Assembly: GCF_000430585.1 (NCBI RefSeq)
Contig: NZ_AUMH01000010.1
Coordinates: 62,001-126,000, forward strand
Origin: Alicyclobacillus herbarius DSM 13609
GTDB taxonomy: Bacteria > Bacillota > Bacilli > Alicyclobacillales > Alicyclobacillaceae
DNA: 64,000 bases
Reading direction: 5' to 3'
The position numbers and the translations under genes were made by a program. Of this stretch, positions 43,827-53,786 are shown piece after piece. Within the stretch, counting starts at the first letter, position 1; each line of letters starts with the position of its first letter. The notes beneath the pieces were generated by a model. That model worked only from the letters and a program-made list of their open reading frames with translations. It was not told where the DNA came from and ran no database searches.

Positions 43827-44726
43827 GTGGTCGGCGAATGGACGGCCGTGATATCGACCATACTGTATTCTTTCTCTTATTTACTCCTATACGCTGCCCA
43901 ACGTCGAGGAGAGACTTGTGATAATGGTGTGATGCCAATCCTCTATTTGGGCAGCGTGTTCCTTCTCGTATCTGCTGCGCTCCATGCCGCATGGGTGAAA
44001 GCACCTCCCGTCTTGATGTGGCCACAGTTGGGTTTCATTCTGTTGTCGGGGTTCTGTGGAACCTTCCTGGGGCGTGTAACCTTCTTTGCCTCCATGTTCC
44101 GCCTTGGGGCGACACGCAGTACGGTTATCAAATCACTCTCGCCCGTCGTCACGATTGTCACCGCCGTGACGATTCTCCGCGAACCCTTGGATACCGGAGA
44201 AACCATCGGTACCGTGCTGATGCTGTGCGGTGTAGGACTGCTCCTTCTGGAGCGTCGAAAACGAGATACTCGAGCCGTCTTTCGTACCTCGGTGATGGAG
44301 GGTTTGGCGTTCGGCTTGGCCGCATCCGTTTTAGAGGGAGTGGGTCACGCCTGGCGCAAGGTTGGCATGTACGGGGGCCATCCCATATGGGCGGCTGCCT
44401 TCGATTTGACGGTGGCGGCACTGGCTTATAGTGGCTATCTACTTGTCCAAGGGACGCTGAGAGAGCACATTCGGTTTTATGGCTCTGTCCGAAGCCTTTA
44501 TGTTTGGACGGCGGCAGCCACGTCAGCCGCCGCGGTGCTCGCCTTTTATACGGCAGTCAGCACTGTTCCGGTATCTGTCGTCTCGGCGATTGTCGGCATT
44601 CAGCCGGTGTTAGTGGCGCTATTTTCATCTCTGCTGTTTCGCAATTTGGAAGATCGAACCTGGTTGACGTTTGTTTATACACCCTTAGTTGGACTGGGTG
44701 TTTGGATGGTCGTCCATGGCTGGTAG
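43827..44726 (+). CDS. EamA-family (DMT) transporter
   Basis: Membrane protein of 299 residues with ten predicted helices in two EamA repeats. The second half ends VSTVPVSVVSAIVGIQPVLVALFSSLLFRNLED, and the first with TRSTVIKSLSPVVTIVTAV, the usual repeat ends. GTG 43827 follows GAGGGGGA at 8 nt; the frame upstream has no site. Substrate cannot be told; family members export amino acids or metabolites. Confidence 0.8.
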   Translation: MVGEWTAVISTILYSFSYLLLYAAQRRGETCDNGVMPILYLGSVFLLVSAALHAAWVKAPPVLMWPQLGFILLSGFCGTFLGRVTFFASMFRLGATRSTVIKSLSPVVTIVTAVTILREPLDTGETIGTVLMLCGVGLLLLERRKRDTRAVFRTSVMEGLAFGLAASVLEGVGHAWRKVGMYGGHPIWAAAFDLTVAALAYSGYLLVQGTLREHIRFYGSVRSLYVWTAAATSAAAVLAFYTAVSTVPVSVVSAIVGIQPVLVALFSSLLFRNLEDRTWLTFVYTPLVGLGVWMVVHGW

Positions 44727-44727
44727 G

Positions 44728-45498
44728 TTACAATGTGAGTAAGTGACCATGCTCCTTCAGCCATCGGCGCCGCTCCAGGTAGTCGGGGATGGTCTTGGCT
44801 ACTGCAGCCCAAAAGTGTTTGGAGTGGTTCGGGTGTTTGAGGTGTGCAAGCTCGTGCACCAGCAGGTAGTCGAGAATCGCCATGGGTGCCATGAGAATAT
44901 GCCAGTTCAAACGGATCGTTCCGTCTGCCGCGCAACTGCCCCAGCGGGTCTTTTGTTCCTTGAATAACACGCGTCGTGGGTATCCGTAGACCGAGCCGTA
45001 TCTCTGCAGCCGCGTTTGTACGACTGCCTGACCGCGCGCCAGGTACCAGGCGCGAAACAGGCGGCGGTAGGTCTCCTCTACTTGGGCGTCCGGATGATCT
45101 TCGGGCTTTCTTCCTGTCGGCACCAAATTTTCTTCCCGAAAACACCTTGGGATCGACAGTTGGAATTTTTGCGTATCCCATGTCAGTCGAGGTTGATCGA
45201 GGCCCGTTTCTGTATGAACGACCAAAGGATAAGCTTGGCCTAGGTACCAAAAGGTCTCCCCATCGACAAACCGGTGTTTAGGCACGGCCGCCTGACGTGC
45301 TCGGACTTCATCCAGTTTGCGGATAATCCAATTGGCCTTGCGCAAAACAATTTCCTGCAGTTGCTCATCGGGGATGCCGAAGGGAGCCCGCACGTAGACT
45401 CCACGGTTGGCGTCCACATACAAGCTGACCGTTTTTCTCCCTGACCTCCGTTCAATGTCATATGGGATGATCCGTCCCGCATACTCAAGTTTCGGCAT
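44728..45498 (-). CDS. YgjP-like metallopeptidase domain protein
   Basis: Protein of 256 residues with the YgjP/SprT-like zinc motif LLVHELAHLKHPNHSKHFW near the C-terminus (HExxH-type HELAH plus a third His in HSKHF). FKEQKTRWGSCAADGTIRLN is also typical. The N-terminal part is beta-rich. ATG 45498 has GAGGGGA at about 6 nt; the upstream frame is not conserved. Such proteins are found near type I restriction systems in other genomes, but none is seen here. Its end is convergent with the transporter gene, 1 nt apart. Confidence 0.82.
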   Translation of the reverse strand: MPKLEYAGRIIPYDIERRSGRKTVSLYVDANRGVYVRAPFGIPDEQLQEIVLRKANWIIRKLDEVRARQAAVPKHRFVDGETFWYLGQAYPLVVHTETGLDQPRLTWDTQKFQLSIPRCFREENLVPTGRKPEDHPDAQVEETYRRLFRAWYLARGQAVVQTRLQRYGSVYGYPRRVLFKEQKTRWGSCAADGTIRLNWHILMAPMAILDYLLVHELAHLKHPNHSKHFWAAVAKTIPDYLERRRWLKEHGHLLTL

Positions 45499-45660
45499 GA
45501 TATTCCCCTCATCAATTCTGGCACTACGTTCCTGCAGATAGACTTTCAACTGCCACCGCCATTATACAAAACATACCGGTGTCCAGTCATGGCATACCTA
45601 TGCTATACGTAATACTAGAAAAACTCATGAAACTGTACATGCATACCGAAGGAAGGGAGT

Positions 45661-47139
45661 GTGTTGTTGGTGGTGCGTCTTCGGCAAGTCGCCACGTCTG
45701 CAGGCCTAGCGGCAGTATTGCTGTATTCTAGTATCCAAGTCGCTTGGGGGGCGGGTTCATCTATCCCCCAACCTCATTTCCCTCGCTTCGACAAACAGGT
45801 CACGATTACCTGGTGGACATGGACCGCCAACGCCGATAAGGTCATTGCTGCATTCAACAAAGTGTATCCGAACATCCACGTTATTCATCCACTCATCGGT
45901 TCTTCAAGCGCGGAGTATAACAAATTGACGACCACCTTAAAAGCTGGTGTCGGCGCTCCAGATGTGGTTCAGATTGAGTATCAATACCTGCCGAAGTTCA
46001 TCGACACGGGCGGCCTGCTGGACATTTCGAAGTATGTCGAATACGCCAAATCCTACTTTCTCGATTGGACCTGGCGTCAAGCAAGTCGCGGACAGCAAGT
46101 CTACGCCATTCCAGAGGACATCGGTCCACTGGCCTTGTTATATCGCCCAGATGTCTTTAAGCGAAACGGATTAACCCCCCCAAAGACCTGGAATCAATTT
46201 GGGGAAGAGGCCGTTCAGTTTCATCACAGACATCCTAACCAATATTTAACTTACTTCCCCGTCAACGACGGTGGCCTGATCACCGGGCTCTTATGGCAAG
46301 CGGGCGCACACCCGTTTCACTACACGGCAGATGGATGGGAAATCAATATCGACAGCCCGCAGGCCCGGAAAGTTATGAACTTTTGGGGCAAGCTCATTGC
46401 GCAAGGGGCCATTCAAGCTACGAATGACTGGACACCACAATGGGAAAGTGAAATCGGTCAAGGTGTATACGCGTCTGTCATTGGCGCTGCCTGGTCTCCT
46501 ACGTATATGATTGAACCTTATGTCAAGCCATCCACGAAGAATTGGAGGGCAAGTGATATTCCCCAGTGGAATGCGAGCGGACCATTTATGGACGGGAATT
46601 GGGGCGGATCGACAAACGCTGTCACCGTACAAACCAAATACCCGCAAGCTGCCGCACTGTTCGCTGCCTGGATCAATTCCAGCGCCGCCGCCGAAGTCCT
46701 GGACGTGACGGATATAGATAAGGAAGGACGTGGCCAGATGCCAGCCAATCGTTACGGAGAGCAATTACCGAAATTTTTTGCGCCGAACCCCGCGCTCGAA
46801 AATCAGGTATCGGCACCGGTCTTCGTGAAAGCGGCGAAATCTGTGGATACGTCCTTCGAATGGAGTCCGTGGACGGATTTCGTCTACAACGAAATGACGA
46901 TTGAGTTTACGAAAGCGGCTAAGGGAGACGAAACGTGGGATCAAGCACTGGCCAACATCCAGCAACACACGGTGGTTTTTGCGAAGAGCATGGGATACCG
47001 CGTGAAGGATATGGACGGGACGGAGAGTACAGGGTCCCACTCCGTGCCACCCGCCCTTGTTGTCCTGCTTGTCCTTTTGGCGGCGGCTGCGCTTGCTGTG
47101 ATTATGAGACGTATCCGTACGAAGGATGTAAGCGTTTGA
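45661..47139 (+). CDS. ABC sugar-binding protein with C-terminal membrane anchor
   Basis: Solute-binding protein family 1 of 492 residues. An N-terminal signal peptide (to about 30, no lipobox cysteine) is followed by TWWTWTANADKVIAAFNKVYP, APDVVQIEYQYLPKFI and YAIPEDIGPLALLYRPDVF, as in maltose/multiple-sugar binders. A C-terminal helix (PPALVVLLVLLAAAALAVIM) then RRIRTKD anchors the protein to the membrane instead of a lipid. GTG 45661 follows a GAAGGAAGGGAG run; near TTG/GTG codons are alternatives. It begins the sugar cluster; the ATPase subunit is not present. Confidence 0.85.
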   Translation: MLLVVRLRQVATSAGLAAVLLYSSIQVAWGAGSSIPQPHFPRFDKQVTITWWTWTANADKVIAAFNKVYPNIHVIHPLIGSSSAEYNKLTTTLKAGVGAPDVVQIEYQYLPKFIDTGGLLDISKYVEYAKSYFLDWTWRQASRGQQVYAIPEDIGPLALLYRPDVFKRNGLTPPKTWNQFGEEAVQFHHRHPNQYLTYFPVNDGGLITGLLWQAGAHPFHYTADGWEINIDSPQARKVMNFWGKLIAQGAIQATNDWTPQWESEIGQGVYASVIGAAWSPTYMIEPYVKPSTKNWRASDIPQWNASGPFMDGNWGGSTNAVTVQTKYPQAAALFAAWINSSAAAEVLDVTDIDKEGRGQMPANRYGEQLPKFFAPNPALENQVSAPVFVKAAKSVDTSFEWSPWTDFVYNEMTIEFTKAAKGDETWDQALANIQQHTVVFAKSMGYRVKDMDGTESTGSHSVPPALVVLLVLLAAAALAVIMRRIRTKDVSV

Positions 47140-47188
47140 TGGCCATCCCAGTAGGTGAATAAACACACAGGGGAAGTGAGGAGAGACC

Positions 47189-48076
47189 GTGACTCAATCA
47201 CTGCGCCGGGTACCCTATGTCTTTCTGGCCCCATTCGGGATTCTCTTTGCACTCTATTTCATCTTCCCGTTCTTGTACTCGTTTTATTTAAGCCTCTTCG
47301 TTGACCGCCAAGGGTTGCATGCGTTTGTCGGTTTGCACAATTACCTGACCGCCATTCAGGATAGTAGTTTCTGGATTGCCATTGGCCGCGTGGCGTATTA
47401 CGGGGTCGTCCAGGTCACGGTCATGCTGCTCATCGCGCTTGCCTTGGCTTTGCTGTTGGATAGCCCATTCGTACGCGGAAAAACCATGTTTCGAATCATC
47501 TATTTTCTTCCCTACGCCGTTCCAGGGGTCATCGCTGCGATTATGTGGGGATTTCTATACTCCCCGCAACTGAACCCGATTTTGGCGGTATTTCGCGCCG
47601 TGGCTGGGGGACACCCACTCGACTTACTGTCTGACAAGCACGTCCTATACGGAATCATGAACATGGCCACGTGGGAATGGACCGGCTATAACATGACCAT
47701 TTATTTCGCCAGCCTGACGTCCATTCCGTTGGAACTGTACGATGCGGCTAAGATTGATGGATGCAACGAGTTGCAGACGGCGCTGCGCATCAAAATCCCG
47801 ATGCTGCGGTCGACCATTTTGCTGACGGCCGTTCTGTCGATCATCGGTTCCCTGCAATTGTTCAACGAACCGTATGTCCTTTCGACGATGACCAGCATCC
47901 CCTGGACGTACACGCCGAACATCGAAATCTACAACATGGCGTTCGCCTATGGAAACGTCACCTACGCCGCGACGTTATCGATTTTGTTGGCCGTCATCAC
48001 TTTTGTTGCATCGCTGTTGTTTATCTACGCGACGGCTGAACCGAGGCCAAGAAAGGGAGCCTCGCCCAGTCGGTGA
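47189..48076 (+). CDS. ABC sugar transporter permease (MalF/UgpA type)
   Basis: Permease of 295 residues with six helices. The start (RVPYVFLAPFGILFALYFIF) and the EAA loop (LELYDAAKIDGCNELQTALR) are typical of the first permease of family CUT1. GTG 47189 follows GGGGAAGTGAGGAG. It sits between the binding protein and the second permease. The loop contacts an ATPase that must come from another locus (a shared MsmX-type protein is a guess). Confidence 0.9.
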   Translation: MTQSLRRVPYVFLAPFGILFALYFIFPFLYSFYLSLFVDRQGLHAFVGLHNYLTAIQDSSFWIAIGRVAYYGVVQVTVMLLIALALALLLDSPFVRGKTMFRIIYFLPYAVPGVIAAIMWGFLYSPQLNPILAVFRAVAGGHPLDLLSDKHVLYGIMNMATWEWTGYNMTIYFASLTSIPLELYDAAKIDGCNELQTALRIKIPMLRSTILLTAVLSIIGSLQLFNEPYVLSTMTSIPWTYTPNIEIYNMAFAYGNVTYAATLSILLAVITFVASLLFIYATAEPRPRKGASPSR

Positions 48077-48119
48077 CGGAAAGCCAAGGGACACATCGAC
48101 CAGAAAGGTGGATAAGATA

Positions 48120-49028
48120 ATGAGTCGAACCCAGACATCGCTTGCCCCGACCGACCTTCAGCGTCAATACCATACCATCACTCGCAAAAATGGAATCACA
48201 ACTAGCCTTTCTATGGCCTTCGTGATTCTTATGGCCATGTACTTTCTGCTGCCCTTGTACTGGCTGCTCGTTTCGACGACCAAGACAACCAGTGAACTAT
48301 TCAATACACCCATGTTGGTGCCGGCGAACCATCTGGGGGCGAACCTGCGCTGGTTGGCTACCTACCAAAACGGCGAGTTTTGGCGCTGGGTCGTCAATTC
48401 AGCGGTGTATTCTTTTGTCGCCGCTGCGGCGGGAACGCTCATCTCTGCCATGGCCGGTTACGCCTTGGCAAAATACCGCTTCCGCGGTCAACGTGTCGTA
48501 TCGACCGCGGTGCTCGGTTCCTTGATGGTCCCCGCAGCCGCATTAACCATTCCTATCTTTCTGTTGGAAAAATCGATGGGCCTTATCAATACCTACATCG
48601 GCGTCATCCTGCCGATGCTGGTCAACCCGTTTGGGGTGTACTTTATGAGTGTGTATATCCGGGAGGCCATGCCCACCGAACTGATGGATTCAGGGCGTGT
48701 GGATGGAGCCAGTGATTACGGTGTATTCTTTCGCATCGCGCTCGCCATCCTGCGACCGGGATTGGTCACACTGTTCCTTATCATCTTTATCGGTACGTGG
48801 AACAACTTCTTCCTGCCACTGGTCCTGTTGAGTAAGAGCAGTCTCTATCCATTACCCGTGGGGTTGGAGATTTGGACCGCCAACTTAAATTCGGCCGGCA
48901 CCGGACAGCCCCTGTACCCGTTGATTCTCATCGGATCGTTCCTGTCCATCCTGCCCATGCTCATCTTGTTTCCGCTCCTGCGCAAGTACATCATCTCGGG
49001 AATTGCGGCTGGGAGTATAAAAAGCTGA
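48120..49028 (+). CDS. ABC sugar transporter permease (MalG/UgpE type)
   Basis: Second permease of 302 residues with six helices; LSTTKTTSELFNTP-like VSTTKTTSELFNTPMLVP, AGYALAKYRFRG and the EAA loop MPTELMDSGRVDGASDYGVF identify it. ATG 48120 follows AAGGTGG at 9 nt. The C-terminal KYIISGIAAGSIKS is a family ending. It pairs with the 47189 permease. Confidence 0.9.
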   Translation: MSRTQTSLAPTDLQRQYHTITRKNGITTSLSMAFVILMAMYFLLPLYWLLVSTTKTTSELFNTPMLVPANHLGANLRWLATYQNGEFWRWVVNSAVYSFVAAAAGTLISAMAGYALAKYRFRGQRVVSTAVLGSLMVPAAALTIPIFLLEKSMGLINTYIGVILPMLVNPFGVYFMSVYIREAMPTELMDSGRVDGASDYGVFFRIALAILRPGLVTLFLIIFIGTWNNFFLPLVLLSKSSLYPLPVGLEIWTANLNSAGTGQPLYPLILIGSFLSILPMLILFPLLRKYIISGIAAGSIKS

Positions 49029-49108
49029 ATTCCCTTGCAGGAATTCCGGATTCAATTGCCAATATAGAAGAATGTTCATCGATTTTCTCGCGCGAAAGGA
49101 CGGAGTCT

Positions 49109-50278
49109 ATGTTGCAGGCCAGTAAGCGACAGATTCGCATTGGTATGATTGGGTACAAGTTTATGGGGAAGGCGCACAGTCACGCCTACCGTGACCTTCC
49201 GTTCTTTTTCGATATGGACGCGCTACCGGTAATGGAAGCGATTTCTGGCCGGGACGAGGCTGGTGTAAAGGCGGCTGCCGAACAGTTCGGTTGGAACAGC
49301 TTTGAGACCGACTGGCGGCGCTTGGTGGAACGAGATGATATTGATGTCATCGATATCGTGACCCCGAACAACACGCACGCGGAAATGGCGATTGCGGCCG
49401 CCAAGGCGGGAAAGCACGTGATTTGCGAAAAGCCGCTGGGCATGAGTGTTGAAGAAGCCAAGCGGATGTTGGCAGCCGTTCAGGAAGCGGGCATTGTGCA
49501 TGTGGTCTGCCACAACTATCGTTTTGCCCCAGCCGTACAATTGGCCAAGAAGCTCATCGAGCAAGGCCGTCTCGGACGCATTTATCACATCCGCGCCACA
49601 TACCTTCAGGATTGGATTATGGATCCGGCCTTCCCATTGGTGTGGCGGCTGCGCAAGGAAGTGACCGGATCGGGCGCGCACGGCGATATTGCGGCTCACA
49701 TCATTGACCTGGCCCGCTTCTTGGTCGGTGAGTTTCGTGAAGTCGTCGGGATGATGGAGACGTTTATCAAACAGCGTCCGCTCGGTGAAATGACCGGAGG
49801 CTTGCATGCAGAGACGGTGGCTGGTGCCATGGGTGACGTAGACGTGGATGATGCGTCCGCATTTCTGGCTCGGTTTGAGAACGGGGCGATGGGAGTATTC
49901 GAGGCGACGCGTTTTGCGGGCGGGAACCGGAACGGAAACCGTTTCGAGATTAATGGTGAAAAGGGTTCCATTCGCTGGGACCTGGAGAACATGAACAACT
50001 TGCAAGTCTATTTCCACGACGATGAACCCGGATTACAGGGCTTCCGAACCATCAATTGCACGGAGGACGTGCATCCATACGCCGGCGCCTACTGGCCGGC
50101 TGGACACATCATCGGCTATGAGCATACCTTTATGAACCTGTTCTACGAGACGTTCCAAGGTATCGCAGGCGGCCGTAACCCCAAACCCGACTTTGTCGAT
50201 GGTCTACGCAACCAAGAGGTCCTTGAAGCGGTGGAAAAGTCCGTCCAGACGGGCGGCTGGGTTCGTGTGGGTGAATGA
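49109..50278 (+). CDS. Gfo/Idh/MocA-family oxidoreductase, first copy
   Basis: NAD(P)-dependent dehydrogenase of 389 residues. The Rossmann start [20 protein letters not shown] is followed by [38 protein letters not shown] and [19 protein letters not shown]. The EKP lysine is catalytic. It probably oxidises a sugar or cyclitol. ATG 49109 follows AAAGGACGGAG. It lies in the sugar cluster, before a second enzyme of the same family. Confidence 0.88.
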   Translation: MLQASKRQIRIGMIGYKFMGKAHSHAYRDLPFFFDMDALPVMEAISGRDEAGVKAAAEQFGWNSFETDWRRLVERDDIDVIDIVTPNNTHAEMAIAAAKAGKHVICEKPLGMSVEEAKRMLAAVQEAGIVHVVCHNYRFAPAVQLAKKLIEQGRLGRIYHIRATYLQDWIMDPAFPLVWRLRKEVTGSGAHGDIAAHIIDLARFLVGEFREVVGMMETFIKQRPLGEMTGGLHAETVAGAMGDVDVDDASAFLARFENGAMGVFEATRFAGGNRNGNRFEINGEKGSIRWDLENMNNLQVYFHDDEPGLQGFRTINCTEDVHPYAGAYWPAGHIIGYEHTFMNLFYETFQGIAGGRNPKPDFVDGLRNQEVLEAVEKSVQTGGWVRVGE

Positions 50279-50301
50279 AGCGACAGATAGGGGATGGCAT
50301 T

Positions 50302-51402
50302 ATGGAGCCCGTGAAGGTCGGCATCATCGGTTGTGGCAACATCAGCAGCATTTACTTGCGCAATCTGAGCGCATTTTCCGGCGTCGATGTGGTGGCCGTG
50401 GCGGATTTGGACATGGTACGCGCCAGAGCAAAAGCGGAAGAGTTTGGCGTCACGAAGGCCTGCACAGTTGAGGAATTATTGGCGGACAAAGACATTGAAC
50501 TGGTGGTCAACCTGACGATTCCCAAGGCCCACGCCGAGGTGGCACTGGCCGCGCTGGAGCAAGGGAAACACGTATATTCCGAAAAGCCTTTGGCCGTTCA
50601 CTTGGAGGACGGGCAAAAGGTGTTGGCCACCGCTCGCGCCCGCGGACTGCGTGTAGGGTGTGCACCGGACACGTTTCTCGGGGGTGGACTGCAGACGTGC
50701 CGGAAGCTATTGGACGATGGCTGGATTGGCACGCCGGTGGCGGCAACCGCCTTCATGATGTCGCATGGCCATGAAAGCTGGCACCCCGACCCAGTCTTCT
50801 TCTATCAAATGGGGGGCGGGCCGATGTTTGACATGGGCCCCTACTACCTAACCGCCTTGGTACACCTGTTGGGGCCCATCCGGCGTGTAACCGGTTCCGC
50901 CCGGATTACGTTTCCGGAGCGAATTGTCACTAGCAAACCGCGACGGGGTGAGCGAATCCGCGTTGAAACCCCCACGCACATTGCGGGCGTCCTCGATTTT
51001 CAAAATGGAGCGATTGCCACGCTGGTGACGAGTTTTGACGTATGGTACGCCGATGTGCCGCGCATTGAGATTTACGGAACGGAGGGCTCTATGAGCGTGC
51101 CCGATCCGAACCACTTCTCGGGTCCGGTGCGAATTCGCCGACCCGGGGTGGAGTCATGGAGCGAGATCCCCATTTTATCGCCTTTCGTGGAGAACAGCCG
51201 CGGCTTGGGTGTGGCCAACATGGCGTTGGCCATTCGTTCTGGGGATGTACACCTTGCCCACGGGGACCTGGCGTATCACGTTCTGGAGGCGATGCACGGG
51301 TTCCATCTTGCCTCGGAGCAGGGACGGCATTACGACATGCAAAGCACGTGTGAGCGTCCAGCACCGTTCTCGGCGGAGACTGTGCAAGACCTTCGCACAT
51401 AA
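50302..51402 (+). CDS. Gfo/Idh/MocA-family oxidoreductase, second copy
   Basis: Dehydrogenase of 366 residues. [19 protein letters not shown] is the NAD motif, and [19 protein letters not shown] carries the catalytic lysine. The C-terminal domain has the [20 protein letters not shown] pattern of this family. ATG 50302 follows TAGGGGAT at 7 nt. Having two such enzymes in one cluster suggests an oxidation plus a reduction at neighbouring positions of a sugar; this is inference. Confidence 0.88.
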   Translation: MEPVKVGIIGCGNISSIYLRNLSAFSGVDVVAVADLDMVRARAKAEEFGVTKACTVEELLADKDIELVVNLTIPKAHAEVALAALEQGKHVYSEKPLAVHLEDGQKVLATARARGLRVGCAPDTFLGGGLQTCRKLLDDGWIGTPVAATAFMMSHGHESWHPDPVFFYQMGGGPMFDMGPYYLTALVHLLGPIRRVTGSARITFPERIVTSKPRRGERIRVETPTHIAGVLDFQNGAIATLVTSFDVWYADVPRIEIYGTEGSMSVPDPNHFSGPVRIRRPGVESWSEIPILSPFVENSRGLGVANMALAIRSGDVHLAHGDLAYHVLEAMHGFHLASEQGRHYDMQSTCERPAPFSAETVQDLRT

Positions 51403-51469
51403 CGATTCACCCATACGGGGGTGGCGGGCAATACGATGGCCGGAGATAGCCGAGAAAGGAGGATGAAGC

Positions 51470-52318
51470 ATGTCAAACTTTCGCGTCTCGTGTCACCTCA
51501 TCACGTGGGGGGAAGACCTTATCACTGGGTTGAAGGAAGCCAAGGAGCTGGGGTATCGCGCTTGTGAGACGTTTACCCACATTGCCTTGCGGTATGAAGA
51601 CCGTGTGGATGAGTTTCGTGAGCTTCTGAGCCAGCACGGATTTGTTCTCTCTGCCTTATATGGGGGTGGACGATTTACCGATAGTTCGCGAAGACAAGAA
51701 GTGATTGATTACAACACCCGAGTGGCGCAGTTTCTCGCGAAAAATGGGAGCGACCGCATCGTTTTTGGTCCGCAGGGCCCTCGGGAACCGAGTGGGACAC
51801 CGCTTGCCGACCTGAAGGTAGCGGCGGAGACCATTAACGAAGCGGCGAAACGTTGCGCCGAGTTTGGCGTGAAGGCGTGCGTGCACCCTCACTTGGGAAC
51901 GGAGATTCAGAACGAGCGCGAATTGGATGTCATCATGGAGTTGACCAATCCGGACTACGTGTTCTTCTGCCCGGACACTGCGCACTTGGCCAAAGCCGGG
52001 ATGAATCCGACCGACGTCATCCGCCGCTACCGCGAACGCATTGCCTATGTTCACCTGAAAGATGTCACGCCCGATGAGGTGGATGCGGAGAATTTCCCCA
52101 TCCTCTCGGGGAATGAGGCGTTGCCGATTTTCTGTGAACTGGGGTTGGGAACTCTCGATTTGGTCCCGGTGATAGAGTGTTTGAAGGAGATTGGCTATGA
52201 AGGGTGGGTGACGGTCGAAATCGACCAATCCACCAGCACCCCTCGGCAGAGCCTTGCGATTTGTCGGGATTACGTGGTTGGCCGGTTAGGTCTGTCGTTG
52301 GAGACGGCTGCGGTATAA
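51470..52318 (+). CDS. sugar phosphate isomerase/epimerase (TIM barrel)
   Basis: AP-endonuclease-2-like TIM-barrel enzyme of 282 residues, IolE/IolI type. Metal-site features include CVHPHLGTEIQNERELDVIM, FCPDTAHLAKAGMNPTDVI, YVHLKDVTPDE and the terminal TVEIDQSTSTPRQSL. It probably acts on a keto-sugar or inosose made by the dehydrogenases upstream. AAAGGAGGATGAAGC precedes the ATG. Its end overlaps the convergent hydrolase gene by 49 bp. Confidence 0.85.
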   Translation: MSNFRVSCHLITWGEDLITGLKEAKELGYRACETFTHIALRYEDRVDEFRELLSQHGFVLSALYGGGRFTDSSRRQEVIDYNTRVAQFLAKNGSDRIVFGPQGPREPSGTPLADLKVAAETINEAAKRCAEFGVKACVHPHLGTEIQNERELDVIMELTNPDYVFFCPDTAHLAKAGMNPTDVIRRYRERIAYVHLKDVTPDEVDAENFPILSGNEALPIFCELGLGTLDLVPVIECLKEIGYEGWVTVEIDQSTSTPRQSLAICRDYVVGRLGLSLETAAV

Positions 52319-53322
52319 CTGTAAGATGTCTCCATTTGGTCGAGCAGCTGGATGTACATGGACACCGCCCAGGCAAGTGGGGTATTCGGGTTTGCCTGGG
52401 CGGTTCCCCCGTAATACGATTCTGGAAGGACGCCAGGCTCTGGCATGATTTGTTCCGTCCAACGTAAGTAGGCTGCCGCTTTGTCTCGTTCGTTGAGGGT
52501 TAACCAGCAGAGCCCGAGCCAAGGGATGCCCAGGCACCATTCGGCTTCCCGGCCGTCCCTTTCATAGTAGCAATCACCCAGATAGCGGATGACCCCGCGC
52601 TCACGCAGGAGTTGCCGTTCCACCTGCTCAATTAGGAGGCGAGCCATGCTGGGCGGCAGCAGACGATAGGGGTAGACCAGACTGAGCTGCGCGAGATCGG
52701 ACTCTTTTGAAGCGCTTTCGCGCGGGAGGATGTTGAACAAGGCGGACATGCCCTTTTGAACCACCGACCAGTCGATGGCAAAAAACGGCATCAACGCAAG
52801 CAATCCGGCAGTGCAAGCGCCAATGCTGCTTGCGTGGACTTCGCGGTGCTCTTCCCAGATTCCGTTGTCCGCGTCTTGCCAGTAACGCAAGGTCGTCAGA
52901 TAACGGATGAATTGTTGAATCAGGTATTCATCTCGCTCATCGCGGAGCATTCGTTTGCCGTGCTGCAGACCTAGACCGATTCCAAAGAGAAAGGCGCCAA
53001 TCGCATCGTTTTGGGCGTTTCCCCAAGGCTCCGTCAGTTCCTCGAGGGTGTCCGCATGATAGCGAGGGTGTATGTACTCGTACACCTCATGCGGACGGTG
53101 TTCGGCGTGGTAATCCAGCTTCCAGCTGTAATGGTGGAAGATGTCCAACATTTTGTGATAGGCTTGTTCGAAGCGATTGTCGTCCGCAGCATCGAGGTAT
53201 GCGAGTACGATATAGCAGACGTCACGAATCCATACATAGCGATAGTCTGGGGATCGACTGGCTACGTACAGTCCATTGGGCAATCGCATGGTTTCGAGTA
53301 CCGCGTGGGCTGTGCTTCGCAT
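52270..53322 (-). CDS. GH15-like (alpha/alpha)6-barrel glycoside hydrolase
   Basis: Protein of 350 residues resembling glucoamylase/phosphorylase kinase alpha domains. Markers are LPNGLYVASRSPDYRYVWIR (substrate-binding YVWIRD), EELTEPWGNAQNDAIGAFLF and the acidic TEQIMPEPGVLPESYYGG. It has no signal peptide, so it would cleave oligosaccharides in the cytoplasm after import. ATG 53322 follows AGGAGGAGAGG. It is convergent with the sugar isomerase gene and probably belongs to the same pathway. Confidence 0.72.
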   Translation of the reverse strand: MRSTAHAVLETMRLPNGLYVASRSPDYRYVWIRDVCYIVLAYLDAADDNRFEQAYHKMLDIFHHYSWKLDYHAEHRPHEVYEYIHPRYHADTLEELTEPWGNAQNDAIGAFLFGIGLGLQHGKRMLRDERDEYLIQQFIRYLTTLRYWQDADNGIWEEHREVHASSIGACTAGLLALMPFFAIDWSVVQKGMSALFNILPRESASKESDLAQLSLVYPYRLLPPSMARLLIEQVERQLLRERGVIRYLGDCYYERDGREAEWCLGIPWLGLCWLTLNERDKAAAYLRWTEQIMPEPGVLPESYYGGTAQANPNTPLAWAVSMYIQLLDQMETSYSYTAAVSNDRPNRPTT

Positions 53323-53432
53323 CGATAACCTCTCCTCCTATTTTGCAGTGTATCCGAAAAACCAGAAAGACGTTCCGCTTGCTAGGCGATAGCCCAAACG
53401 ACGCATAAGAATAAGAAATGGAGGTTTAGCGT

Positions 53433-53762
53433 ATGGCAACCATTGAGGATTTCGAAAAGTTGGACTTGCGTGTGGGGACAGTGATCAAGGCAGAGCCGTT
53501 CCCAGAGGCTCGTGTCCCGGCCATTAAGTTGGAGATTGACTTCGGTCCGCTCGGCATCAAGCGTTCCAGCGCCCAAATTACGAAAAGGTACACGCCCGCT
53601 AGCCTCATCGGCCGGCAGGTGATTGCCGTTGTCAATTTTCCCCCCCGGCGCATCGCAGGGTTTGCCTCCGAAGTCTTGGTATTGGGCGCCATCCCGGAGA
53701 AAGGTGATGTCGTCCTGTTGACGCCTGACGCGAAGGTGGCGAACGGATCGCCCATCGCGTAA
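53433..53762 (+). CDS. csaA: chaperone-like tRNA-binding protein CsaA
   Basis: Single tRNA-binding (OB-fold) domain of 109 residues: [39 protein letters not shown] and [20 protein letters not shown] are characteristic. B. subtilis CsaA has export-related chaperone activity. ATG 53433 follows GGAGGT. It is followed at 24 nt by a decayed gene. Confidence 0.93.
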   Translation: MATIEDFEKLDLRVGTVIKAEPFPEARVPAIKLEIDFGPLGIKRSSAQITKRYTPASLIGRQVIAVVNFPPRRIAGFASEVLVLGAIPEKGDVVLLTPDAKVANGSPIA

Positions 53763-53786
53763 GCCAAAACGGGGAGGGAGAGAAAG

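Noticed and set aside
45550-45660. cre site for CcpA before the sugar cluster
   Set aside because: No sequence close enough to the cre consensus was found by eye; a proper matrix search could still find a weak one.
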